From: Azoarcus sp.
GTDB taxonomy: Bacteria; Pseudomonadota; Gammaproteobacteria; Burkholderiales; Rhodocyclaceae
NCBI GenBank assembly: GCA_023230755.1
Contig: JALNWS010000038.1
Coordinates: 1 to 24,867 of the forward strand
DNA length: 24,867 nt
Direction of reading: 5' to 3'
Part shown: positions 9,201 through 16,881 of the stretch, in pieces
Layout: every line of letters starts with the position of its first letter
How positions within the stretch are numbered: position 1 is the first letter of the stretch
The notes under the pieces: generated by a model
The model's input: the letters and a program-made list of their open reading frames with translations, nothing else
Databases searched by the model: none
What the model was told of the DNA's origin: nothing
Made by a program: the position numbers and the translations under genes

Positions 9201-12200
9201 TCAGGCGCCCATTGCCATGAGACTGGCATTGCCGCCTGCTGCTGCCGTATTGACGCTCACCGTGCGTTCATGCACGAGCGTGCTGGGGTCGTACTCCGGT
9301 TCGGGTAGCACCAGCGCCACCAGTGGCCCGTCGCGCTCTGCCAGGCGTTTGCGCCAGGTGTCGGCTTCCGGCTCCGTGCCGTCGAACAGCAGCGCGCCAA
9401 TGGGGGCTTCAAACCACTTCGCGTCCAGGTCCAGCTGGTTTGCCACAGCTGGCGGCAGGCTCTGCTGCAGACGTCTGAGCATGGGGGTGTCGGCGAACAC
9501 GATGCGGTTGCCGGTGGCTGCCGCAGCAAGAATCTGATGCAGGTATCCGGCACAGCTGTCGGCAACCCCTGCGAGCAGGCCGCGGGGCACGAAGCTCAGG
9601 CTGTTGTCTTCACCGGTCGGGCCCTGAAAGATGAGGCGCAGGCCGGCCAGTCGTCGCTCGCGGCAGGCGTCCGCGCGATCGCGCAGAACCGCAATATCGT
9701 CGCCTTCGATCAGTGCGCGGGCATCGCCCTCGAGCCAGTCCACGAAGCTGCGGAATGCTTCGCTGTCGGCAAGCTGTGCGGCCTGTTCCAGCACCGGGCC
9801 AGGGCTGCGTCGCAACAGGCGGTGCAGATAGAGTGGGCCACCGGCCTTCGGTCCGGTGCCCGACAGACCCTCGCCACCGAAGGGTTGCACGCCGACCACG
9901 GCGCCGATGATGTTGCGGTTCACGTAGAGGTTGCCCACATGGGCGCGTTCCGCGACGCGCGCGATGGTTTCGTCGATGCGCGAATGCACGCCCATGGTCA
10001 GACCGTAGCCAGTGGCATTGATGTCGTCGATGAGGCGGTCGAAATCGGCGGCGCGGTAGCGCAGTACGTGAAGGATGGGACCGAACTGTTCGCGTCCGAG
10101 CTCGCTCATGCTGCCGATCTCGATGATCGTCGGTGCGACGAAGCTGCCCTTGTCGCAGGTGTCCGGCAGCGCAAGGCGGGTGATGCGTGCGCCGGCGAGC
10201 TGCATGGCGCTGACGTGGCGTTCGAGCCCTTCGCGGGCCTCGGCGTCGATCACCGGGCCAATGTCGGTGCGGACGTCAGCCGGATCGCCGATGCTCAGTT
10301 CGCGCAGCGCGCCCTGCAGCATGTTGAGGATGCCGTCCGCGACGTCCGCCTGCAGGCACAGCACGCGCAGCGCGGAGCAGCGCTGGCCCGCCGAGTCGAA
10401 GCTGGAGGCGAGGATATCGACCACCACCTGCTCGGCAAGCGCAGTGGAATCCACGATCATCGCATTCTGGCCGCCGGTTTCCGCGATCAGCGGGATGTTG
10501 CCGCCACGTGCGGCAAGGTTGCGCTTGATCAGGCGTGCCACCTCGGTCGAGCCGGTGAACATCACGGCGCGAACACGCGGATCGGCCACCAGCGCTGCGC
10601 CAACGGTTTCACCTCGGCCGGGCAGCAGTTGCAGTGCCGAAGCCGGGATGCCGGCCTCGTGAAAGAGCCGGACTGCGGCGGCGGCAATCAGCGGCGTCTG
10701 TTCGGCCGGCTTGGCCAGGACCGGATTGCCGGCCGCCAGCGCAGCCGAAACCTGACCACTGAAAATCGCCAGCGGGAAATTCCACGGGCTGATGCACAGC
10801 ACCGGGCCGAGTGCGACATGGGTGCCGTTGTCGAAGTGGCGCGCTTCCTCTGCGTAGTAGCGGCAGAAGTCGACCGCTTCGCGCAGCTCCGCCACCGCGT
10901 TCGGCCAGGATTTGCCGGCTTCGCGAACGGTCAGCGCCAGCAATGCGTCGGCATCGCGTTCCATCAGCGCTGCGGCGCGGATCAGGCACTCTGCACGCTC
11001 GCCGGGCGCCAGCGTTGCCCAGGCCATGGCGCCCTCAGCTGCGGCCGCGAGCGCTGCTTCGATGTCGTCAGCGCCAGCGTCGATGACATGGCCGACGACA
11101 TCACGGTGATCGGCCGGGTTTCGCACCGCGGTGCCGGTCGCGGTCGTGGCGGGGACGCCTGCCACCATCGGCGCGGCGGTGTGGGTCTCGCTGCGGCTTG
11201 CCACCAGTGCGGTGGCGATCCGCTCACGCACCGGTTCACTTGCAAGATCGACGCCGGCGGCGTTGCGCCGGCTGGCGCCATACAGATCGGCGGGCAGCGG
11301 AATACGGGGGTGGGGGGCACCGGAAAGCAGTGCTGCTTCTTCCACGGGATCGGCGATCAGCGCTTCAATCGGCACATTCTCGTCCACGATGCGATTGACG
11401 AAGCTGCTGTTGGCGCCGTTCTCGAGCAACCTGCGGACAAGGTAGGCGAGCAGGGTTTCATGGCTGCCGACCGGGGCGTAGATGCGCACCAGACGACGCC
11501 GGTCGGGGTCGCCGACGATCTGGTCGTACAAGGGCTCGCCCATGCCGTGCAGACACTGGAATTCGAAACTGCCGGTCTGATCGTCCGGGCCGGCAAGGTG
11601 AAAGATCGCCGCCAGTGTATGTGCGTTGTGCGTGGCGAACTGGGGGTAGATCACGTCGCGGGCAGCCAGCAGGCGCCGGGCGCAGGCGAGATAGGCGACG
11701 TCGGTATAGACCTTGCGGGTGTAGACCGGGTAGCCGTCCATGCCGTCGATCTGGGCGCGCTTGATCTCGGCATCCCAGTACGCACCCTTGACCAGTCGCA
11801 CCATCATGCGGCGATCGCTGCGACGGGCGAGTTCGATGATCCAGTCGAGCACGAAAGGGGCGCGCTTCTGGTAGGCCTGAACGACAAAGCCGAGCCCCTG
11901 CCAGGTGCCCAGCTCGGGGTCCAAAGCCATTGCTTCGAGCAGGTCGAGCGACAGGTCGAGGCGGTCGGCTTCTTCTGCGTCGATGTTGAGGCCGATGTCG
12001 TACTTGCTGGCGAGCATGCACAGCGACTTCAGCCGTGGCAGCAGTTCCGCCAGCGTACGCTCGCGCTGTGACCAGACATAGCGCGGATGCAGTGCGGAGA
12101 GCTTGACCGAGATGCCGTTGCCGTCGACCACCCCGCGTCCTGCGGCGGCCTTGCCGATGGCGTGAATCGCGGTTTCGTACGCGCTGAGGTAACGCTGGGC

Positions 12201-12869
12201 GTCCTCTGCCGTCATCGCTGCTTCGCCGAGCATGTCGAAGGAGTAACGATAACCGCGCTTTTCGGTCGTGCGGCCGCGTTCAAGGGCCTCGTGAATGTCG
12301 CGGCCGGTGACGAACTGTTCGCCGAGCATGCGCATCGCCAGGTCCATGCCCTTGCGGATCAGCGGCTCGCCGCCGCGGCTGAGCATGCGGTTGAGGGCGT
12401 TCGACAGGTTCTTCTCACTGCTGGTCGACACCAGCCTGCCGGTGATGAGCAGTCCCCAGGTCGCCGCGTTGACGAACAGTGACGGGCTGTTGCCAATGTG
12501 AGCGCGCCAGTTGCCTTTTGCCAGCTTGTCGCGGATCAGGCGGTCGGCCGTGGCCTTGTCCGGTACCCGCAGCAATGCCTCTGCCAGACACATCAGCGCC
12601 ACGCCTTCCTGGCTCGACAGCGAGAACTCCTTCATCAGTGCATCGACGCCACTCGAGCGGCTGCGCTTGTTGCGCAGGCCCGCCACGAGCTGATGTGCCA
12701 TGTCGTGGGTGCGCGCCTGCAGGCCAGCTTCCATCCGTGCTTCCGAGATGCGCTGTGGCACGCACTCTGGCTCAGGCGTGCGCCATGCAGCGTCAATGCG
12801 CTGGCGCAGGGCGGAGCGACCTGTGGCGGGCAGGGCCGCGGTTTCAGGCTGGATTTCGGGCTGGGTCAC
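9201..12869 (-). CDS. putA: Bifunctional proline dehydrogenase / L-glutamate gamma-semialdehyde dehydrogenase PutA
   Basis: PutA oxidises proline to glutamate in two steps. The start GTG 12869 is preferred because AGGAG lies 8 bases upstream, giving 1222 residues; a TTG at 12896 would add nine. There is no N-terminal ribbon-helix-helix domain, unlike E. coli PutA (1320 residues), so it should not bind DNA. The FAD-dependent proline dehydrogenase barrel covers roughly residues 130-470, with VKLSALHPRY, LVKGAYWDAEIK (K361) and YAPVGSHETLLAYLVRRLLENGANSSFV. The aldehyde dehydrogenase covers roughly 520-1000, with SPWNFPLAIF, ETGGQN (general base E797) and the catalytic Cys831 in SAGQRCSALR, ending FGGEGLSGTGPKAGGPLYL. 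A further ~200-residue C-terminal domain follows, as in the longer PutA types, where it helps seal the substrate tunnel. A divergent Lrp-type regulator probably controls it. Confidence 0.95.
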   Translation of the reverse strand: MTQPEIQPETAALPATGRSALRQRIDAAWRTPEPECVPQRISEARMEAGLQARTHDMAHQLVAGLRNKRSRSSGVDALMKEFSLSSQEGVALMCLAEALLRVPDKATADRLIRDKLAKGNWRAHIGNSPSLFVNAATWGLLITGRLVSTSSEKNLSNALNRMLSRGGEPLIRKGMDLAMRMLGEQFVTGRDIHEALERGRTTEKRGYRYSFDMLGEAAMTAEDAQRYLSAYETAIHAIGKAAAGRGVVDGNGISVKLSALHPRYVWSQRERTLAELLPRLKSLCMLASKYDIGLNIDAEEADRLDLSLDLLEAMALDPELGTWQGLGFVVQAYQKRAPFVLDWIIELARRSDRRMMVRLVKGAYWDAEIKRAQIDGMDGYPVYTRKVYTDVAYLACARRLLAARDVIYPQFATHNAHTLAAIFHLAGPDDQTGSFEFQCLHGMGEPLYDQIVGDPDRRRLVRIYAPVGSHETLLAYLVRRLLENGANSSFVNRIVDENVPIEALIADPVEEAALLSGAPHPRIPLPADLYGASRRNAAGVDLASEPVRERIATALVASRSETHTAAPMVAGVPATTATGTAVRNPADHRDVVGHVIDAGADDIEAALAAAAEGAMAWATLAPGERAECLIRAAALMERDADALLALTVREAGKSWPNAVAELREAVDFCRYYAEEARHFDNGTHVALGPVLCISPWNFPLAIFSGQVSAALAAGNPVLAKPAEQTPLIAAAAVRLFHEAGIPASALQLLPGRGETVGAALVADPRVRAVMFTGSTEVARLIKRNLAARGGNIPLIAETGGQNAMIVDSTALAEQVVVDILASSFDSAGQRCSALRVLCLQADVADGILNMLQGALRELSIGDPADVRTDIGPVIDAEAREGLERHVSAMQLAGARITRLALPDTCDKGSFVAPTIIEIGSMSELGREQFGPILHVLRYRAADFDRLIDDINATGYGLTMGVHSRIDETIARVAERAHVGNLYVNRNIIGAVVGVQPFGGEGLSGTGPKAGGPLYLHRLLRRSPGPVLEQAAQLADSEAFRSFVDWLEGDARALIEGDDIAVLRDRADACRERRLAGLRLIFQGPTGEDNSLSFVPRGLLAGVADSCAGYLHQILAAAATGNRIVFADTPMLRRLQQSLPPAVANQLDLDAKWFEAPIGALLFDGTEPEADTWRKRLAERDGPLVALVLPEPEYDPSTLVHERTVSVNTAAAGGNASLMAMGA

Positions 12870-12891
12870 GACGGGGACTCCTGGGTCACGA
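12861..12891. repeat. 11-bp direct repeat around the putA start
   Basis: CTGGGTCACGA occurs at 12861-12871 and again at 12881-12891, offset by exactly 20 bp. The first copy contains the putA start codon and the second flanks its ribosome binding site. The two copies are out of frame with each other. It may be a small tandem duplication or a regulator-contact repeat spaced by two helical turns; evidence is positional only. Confidence 0.3.
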
Positions 12892-13049
12892 TTCAAGTTT
12901 TCAGCGATTGCGACGGCGCATTTGCACCGGCAGGTCTGAAGCCGAATTGTTCTTGATTAAGTGTAGTTAATGGCTCCAAAGATGGAATTAATACGAGCAC
13001 AATGACTTCTTTTTTGTGGATCAGTGGACGAAACGTCTGCTGCGGTGCA
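12870..13049. promoter_or_regulatory. putA/lrp-type divergent control region
   Basis: This 180-base region separates the divergent putA and Lrp-family genes. Its central part (about 12940-13015) is distinctly AT-rich with several TTAAT/ATTAA elements (for example around 12967-12969 and 12987-12992), which suits binding by Lrp-type proteins. No unambiguous -35/-10 pair can be fixed by eye. Shared autoregulation and proline-responsive control is the expected arrangement, by analogy with putR-putA pairs. Confidence 0.45.
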
Positions 13050-13517
13050 ATGGACCGGATTGATTTGAAGATTCTGGGTGAATTGCAGACCGATGCCCGG
13101 ATCTCCATGGTGGAGCTCTCGCGTCGCGTCGGTCTGAGCAAGACGCCATGCGCTGAACGCTTGCGCCGTCTTGAGAAGCAGGGAGTGGTGCGTGGTTACC
13201 ATGCAGCGCTCGATCCGGAGGCGGTGGGGGCTGCGCATGTGGTCGTGGTGCAGGTGCTGCTGTCCAGCACGACGGCGCATGACCTGAAACGCTTCAACGA
13301 TGCAGTCATGACCATCCCCGAGATCGAGTCCTGTCACATGATTGCGGGTGATTTCGACTACCTGCTCAAGGTCAGGACGCGGGACATCGCCGAATATCGC
13401 AAGGTGATGGGCGAGCGCATCTCCGAGTTGCCCTGCGTCAAGCAGACCCATACCTATGTGGTGATGGAAGTGGTGAAGGATGAACGCTGTCTGTCTTTGA
13501 AGCGGGCGGAGGACTGA
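13050..13517 (+). CDS. Lrp/AsnC family transcriptional regulator, probable regulator of putA
   Basis: From ATG 13050 the product has 155 residues and begins MDRIDLKILGELQTDARISMVELSRRVGLSKTPCAERLRRLEKQGVVRGY, which aligns closely with the winged helix-turn-helix of E. coli Lrp from its DLDRIDRNILNELQKD segment onward. An in-frame ATG at 13002 would add 16 residues of non-conserved sequence; neither start has a strong ribosome binding site. The C-terminal part (AAHVVVVQVLLSS ... MTIPEIESCHMIAGDFDYLLKVRTRDIAEYRKVM) is the RAM/AsnC ligand-binding domain that mediates oligomerisation and amino-acid sensing. Divergent placement next to a PutA lacking its own DNA-binding domain matches the PutR-type arrangement known in alphaproteobacteria. 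Sensing of proline is an inference. Confidence 0.87.
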   Translation: MDRIDLKILGELQTDARISMVELSRRVGLSKTPCAERLRRLEKQGVVRGYHAALDPEAVGAAHVVVVQVLLSSTTAHDLKRFNDAVMTIPEIESCHMIAGDFDYLLKVRTRDIAEYRKVMGERISELPCVKQTHTYVVMEVVKDERCLSLKRAED

Positions 13518-13695
13518 GTGCGCATGGCCGGCGGGATGCGGTCTCGGGCTGTGGCGAGTGCGGCGGAGGGCGGGTAAGGAGCAGTCCTTGGTGTAACATT
13601 CCGGCTGACCTGTCCGGCGGCCCCGAGGCGCTGTGCGGACGGGGTGATGGTCCGTTTCCATGTTGGCGGCGAGCGCAGTGCGCGCCCGGTGGGGC

Positions 13696-13714
13696 GGATT
13701 CATCGATGAAATCC
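13696..13714 (+). other. Hairpin with 12-bp palindrome in the gshB leader
   Basis: TTCATCGATGAA (13699-13710) is a perfect palindrome. Flanking GGA and ATCC bases extend it to a bulged stem, GGATTCA-TCGA-TGAAATCC. It lies about 35 bases before the gshB start. It may be an operator or an RNA leader element. Confidence 0.4.
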
Positions 13715-13722
13715 CGTGACGC

Positions 13723-13736
13723 AAACCGCCCGGTTT
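13723..13736 (+). other. Hairpin immediately before the gshB ribosome binding site
   Basis: AAACC (13723-13727) and GGTTT (13732-13736) pair across GCCC. The gshB ribosome binding site (AGGA, 13737-13740) follows directly, so folding of this element could influence translation initiation. With the preceding palindrome it makes a two-hairpin leader. No known riboswitch consensus is matched. Confidence 0.4.
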
Positions 13737-13749
13737 AGGAACCCTGATA

Positions 13750-14706
13750 ATGACCCGTCCGCTCAAGCTTGCCTTCATCCTCGACCCGATCGAAGGGCTC
13801 AAGCCGTACAAGGACTCCAGCGTGGCGATGATGCGCGCTGCCACCGCTCGCGGCCATGAGGTGTGGGCGATTCAGCGCGAAGCCCTGACCTGGCGTGAGG
13901 GGGTGGTGGTGGCGAACAGCACGTCGCTCACGGTGCGCACCGACGATTACGACTGGTACACGGCGGGCGAGCCGCTGGCGATGCCGCTGGCGGCGTTTGA
14001 CGCAGTGCTGATGCGTCAGGACCCGCCCTTCGATTTTGAGTATGTAGCTGCCACCTGGCTGCTTGAGCGCGCAGCGCAGGCAGGCGTCCGGGTGTTCAAC
14101 GACCCGCGTTCGATTCGTGACCACTCGGAAAAGATTGCGATCACCGAGTTTGCACAATTCACCGCCACCACGATGGTGGCACGTGACCCGGTTGATGTGC
14201 ATGCCTTCATCGACGAGCTCGGTGACGTCATCCTCAAGCCGCTGGACGGCATGGGCGGCAGCCAGATCTTCCGCGTCCGCGCGGACGACCCCAACCGCAA
14301 CGTGATCGTCGAAACCCTGACCCATGAAGGTCGCCGCACGATCATGGCGCAACGCTACCTGCCCGAGATTGCCGAGGGTGACAAACGCATTCTGATTATC
14401 GGTGGCAAGGTGGTTCCGTATTCGCTGGCGCGCATCCCCAGGCAGGGCGAGACGCGGGGCAACCTCGCCGCGGGCGGGCGTGGCGTGGCCATGGCGCTGA
14501 CCGAGCGTGAGCGCGAAATTGCCGACTACCTGGCCCCCATCCTGTGGTCGCGCGGCTTGCTGATCGTCGGACTCGACGTGATCGGCGGTCATCTCACCGA
14601 GATCAACGTCACCAGCCCGACCTGCATGGTCGAGATTGCGACCCAGCAGGGCTTCGATGTGGCCGGTCTGGTGATCGACACGCTGGAAGAGGTCTGCGCC
14701 GGATGA
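13750..14706 (+). CDS. gshB: Glutathione synthetase
   Basis: This 318-residue ATP-grasp enzyme joins gamma-glutamylcysteine and glycine with ATP to make glutathione in the cytoplasm; E. coli GshB has 316 residues. Characteristic segments are KLAFILDPIEGLKPYKDSSVAMM at the N-terminus, LMRQDPPFDFEYVAATWLLE, NDPRSIRDHSEKIAITEF, the ATP-binding DVILKPLDGMGGSQIFRV, the glycine-rich loop region IPRQGETRGNLAAGGRG, and INVTSPTCMVEIATQQG at the end, which carries metal and ATP ligands. The ATG follows AGGA by 9 bases. It overlaps the next gene, apbE, by ATGA, so the two are likely co-translated. gshA is not in the window. Confidence 0.95.
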   Translation: MTRPLKLAFILDPIEGLKPYKDSSVAMMRAATARGHEVWAIQREALTWREGVVVANSTSLTVRTDDYDWYTAGEPLAMPLAAFDAVLMRQDPPFDFEYVAATWLLERAAQAGVRVFNDPRSIRDHSEKIAITEFAQFTATTMVARDPVDVHAFIDELGDVILKPLDGMGGSQIFRVRADDPNRNVIVETLTHEGRRTIMAQRYLPEIAEGDKRILIIGGKVVPYSLARIPRQGETRGNLAAGGRGVAMALTEREREIADYLAPILWSRGLLIVGLDVIGGHLTEINVTSPTCMVEIATQQGFDVAGLVIDTLEEVCAG

Positions 14707-15755
14707 GTCTTGCCGCAGGTGTCGGCCGCCTGCGTGCGGCCCTGTTCGTGCTCGTGTGCGCGCTGGTGCTGGGTGGGTGCTCGCGCCCGCAGATCTTTCA
14801 TCAGGAATCCTACGTCTTTGGTACCCGGGTCGATGTGGCCGTATATGGGGAGGACAAGGCCCAGGCCGACGCTGCAAGCGCCCTGGTGCTGCGCGAGTTC
14901 GACCGCCTCCACCGTGCCTATCACGCGTGGGAGCCTTCCGAGCTCACCGCGCTGAACGCAGCGATCGCGCGTGGTGAATCGATGGAGGTCTCGGAAGAGC
15001 TCGCGGCCATGCTGCGCGACGCACAGCGCATGGCCGCCCTGGGCGATGAGCTCTTCGATCCGGCGCTTGGTGGCCTGATCGCACTGTGGGGCTTTCATAC
15101 CGACACGTTCGTGCCGGTGCGTCCCGACCCGGCCAGGCTCGCCGCACTGGTTGCGGCGCGACCGCGGATGAGCGATCTCGACATCGACGGCCGTCGCGTC
15201 AGCAGCCGCAACCCGGCGGTACAGCTTGACCTTGGTGGCTATGCCAAGGGCTACGCGCTCGATCGTGCAGCGACCCTGCTGCGCGAACAGGGTATCAAGA
15301 ATGCGCTGATCAACATTGGTGGCAATGTGATGGCGCTCGGTAAGAAGGGCGATCAGCCGTGGCGCATCGGCATCCAGCATCCGCGCGCGCCCGCGCCATT
15401 GGCCACCATGCCGCTGTACGACGGCGAAGCGGTTGGCACTTCGGGCGACTACCAGCGTTATTTCGAACTCGACGGCGTGCGCTATGCACACCTGCTTGAC
15501 CCGCGCACCGGACAGCCCGCCCATGGCACGCAGTCGCTCACCGTGCTGATCACGCCGCGCGTGGCCGCCGGCACACTGTCGGATGCGGCAAGCAAGCCCG
15601 CCTATCTGGCAAACGAGGGCTGGCGCGAGCAGACGCGTCATTTCGGCATCGATCATGCCTTGCGGGTCGATGCGGCGGGCAAGGTCGAGGTGACCCGTGC
15701 CTTGCGTGCACGGCTGCAGTTTCCGGCACCGGTCGATGTTGTGGTGGTGGACTAG
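14703..15755 (+). CDS. apbE: FAD:protein FMN transferase ApbE, lipoprotein
   Basis: The ATG at 14703 overlaps the gshB stop (ATGA) and yields 350 residues; the longer open frame upstream is a shadow of gshB. The N-terminus is a lipoprotein signal (RLRAALFVLVCALVLGGCS) with lipobox LGGC, so the enzyme is tethered in the periplasm. ApbE transfers FMN from FAD to a Thr/Ser of target flavoproteins such as NqrBC or RnfDG. Family motifs are SYVFGTRVDVAVYG, AYHAWEPSELTALN, LDLGGYAKGYALDRA, LINIGGNVMALG and YAHLLDPRTGQPA. The C-terminal metal-binding block reads LSDAASKPAYL, with Ser where most members have Thr in the DAxxT motif; a conservative change. No partner flavoprotein gene is nearby. Confidence 0.92.
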   Translation: MSLAAGVGRLRAALFVLVCALVLGGCSRPQIFHQESYVFGTRVDVAVYGEDKAQADAASALVLREFDRLHRAYHAWEPSELTALNAAIARGESMEVSEELAAMLRDAQRMAALGDELFDPALGGLIALWGFHTDTFVPVRPDPARLAALVAARPRMSDLDIDGRRVSSRNPAVQLDLGGYAKGYALDRAATLLREQGIKNALINIGGNVMALGKKGDQPWRIGIQHPRAPAPLATMPLYDGEAVGTSGDYQRYFELDGVRYAHLLDPRTGQPAHGTQSLTVLITPRVAAGTLSDAASKPAYLANEGWREQTRHFGIDHALRVDAAGKVEVTRALRARLQFPAPVDVVVVD

Positions 15756-15961
15756 ACACGCCTCGAACAGGCCTTGTTGTCACAATGGCTGAACCGCTCG
15801 CATGAGTTCGACGTTCCTGTTCGTTGGCGTGCGACTCCTCGGCCATTCCGTGTTTCCGTTGTTGCCCCAATCTGGTGCATTTTTCCCGGAAGCTGCATCT
15901 GGCATGTTCGTAACACCTATACTGCCGGACCCGGACAATACCCGCGACTCACGGACAAGGC

Positions 15962-16858
15962 ATGCCACCCCGACTTCAGCTAGACCGTTTAGCCATTGTA
16001 TTAATGGTGATTTTTTGCACCGTATGGGGCAGCCAGCAGGTGGTGATCAAGTTCGCGAATGCGGGTATCTCGCCCGTGTGGCAGGCGGGACTGCGCTCGA
16101 TCGGGGCGGCCGTGCTGGTGATGCTGTGGTCGGTCCTGCGCGGGGTGCGCCTGTTCGAGCGTGACCGTACCCTGATTCCCGGCCTCATCGCCGGGCTCCT
16201 GTTTTCACTCGAATTCGGCCTGTTGTACTGGTCGCTTGAGTACACAACGGCATCGCGAGGGGTGATTTTCTTGTACACCGCGCCCTTCATTGTGGCGATA
16301 GGGGCGGTCTGGCTCCTTCCGCACGAGCATATGCGCCGTGCGCAGTGGGCCGGCATGATGATGGCCTTTGTCGGCGTACTGGCGCTGTTCGGCGAAAGCT
16401 TGCTGTTGCCCGCGGGAAGTACCTGGGTGGGTGATCTGATGATGTTCGCCGCCGCCGTTTTCTGGGCAGGGACGACGCTGACGATCAAGGTGACGACCCT
16501 GTCGCGTGCAGCACCGGAAAAGATGCTGCTCTATCAGCTGGTGGTATCGGCCTTCGTGCTGCCGGTGCTGGCGCTGGCCTTTGGCGAAGCCGGTGTTTTC
16601 GCACCGTCGCCGATGGTATGGGCGAGCCTTGCCTTCCAGATCGTGGTGGTCGCCACTGCAAGCTATATCGGCTGGTTCTGGCTCATTCGCAACTACCCGA
16701 TTACCCGCCTGTCCTCGTTTTCCTTTCTCACTCCCGTGATGGGGGTGGTGGCCGGCAGCGTGCTGCTCGGTGAGACGCCCACGCCAGCCGTGTTCGTGGC
16801 GCTGGGGATGGTCGCGCTTGGCATCTGGGTCGCCAACCGCCCCGCGCGGGAAGCCTGA
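15962..16858 (+). CDS. EamA/DMT-family permease
   Basis: This 298-residue protein has about ten hydrophobic segments in two EamA repeats. The first begins LAIVLMVIFCTVWGSQQVVIKFANAGISPVWQAGLRSIGAAVLVML. The second begins WVGDLMMFAAAVFWAGTTLTIKVTTLSRAAPEKMLLYQL and ends TPVMGVVAGSVLLGETPTPAVFVALGMVALGIWVANRP. The predicted role is export of an amino acid or other small metabolite across the inner membrane; the substrate is unknown. It is not closely similar to the EamA protein at the end of the liv operon. The ribosome binding site is weak (AAGG very close to the ATG). A TATACT hexamer at 15918-15923 could be its -10 box, though no good -35 is seen. It converges on the coiled-coil secreted protein gene. 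Confidence 0.87.
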   Translation: MPPRLQLDRLAIVLMVIFCTVWGSQQVVIKFANAGISPVWQAGLRSIGAAVLVMLWSVLRGVRLFERDRTLIPGLIAGLLFSLEFGLLYWSLEYTTASRGVIFLYTAPFIVAIGAVWLLPHEHMRRAQWAGMMMAFVGVLALFGESLLLPAGSTWVGDLMMFAAAVFWAGTTLTIKVTTLSRAAPEKMLLYQLVVSAFVLPVLALAFGEAGVFAPSPMVWASLAFQIVVVATASYIGWFWLIRNYPITRLSSFSFLTPVMGVVAGSVLLGETPTPAVFVALGMVALGIWVANRPAREA

Positions 16859-16881
16859 CGCTGCGCTGTCGCGCGCAGCGT
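16858..16881. terminator. Bidirectional hairpin between convergent genes
   Basis: ACGCTGCGC (16858-16866) and GCGCAGCGT (16873-16881) form a perfect 9-bp stem with a 6-base loop. The stem touches the last base of the EamA stop codon and the last base of the opposing stop codon. It lacks a T-run on either side, so it may work as a blocking hairpin for both transcripts. Confidence 0.5.

Noticed and set aside
9537..12071. 844-codon open frame on the plus strand
   Set aside because: It lies wholly antisense to putA, whose domains and catalytic residues are certain. Long antisense frames are expected in GC-rich DNA with strong third-position bias, and the protein looks like a random Ala/Gly/Arg/Gln-rich product.
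13576..13589. Terminator after the Lrp-type gene
   Set aside because: AAGGA-GCAG-TCCTT is a short 5-bp stem without a T-run. It is kept only as part of the gshB leader observation.
13518..13749. Known riboswitch before gshB (c-di-GMP-I, SAH or cobalamin)
   Set aside because: Short matches such as GACGCAAA and CCGAGGCGCT resemble fragments of c-di-GMP-I and SAH consensus sequences, but the paired partners and core order are missing.
15490..15510. Sigma-54-like TGGCAC elements inside coding regions (apbE, gshB, purU)
   Set aside because: The -24/-12 spacing is wrong or the GC element is absent, and the sites lie within genes on the coding strand with no sensible target.
15756..15961. Small gene between apbE and the EamA gene
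   Set aside because: Short frames on both strands lack ribosome binding sites and sensible protein composition; I see only a possible TATACT box.
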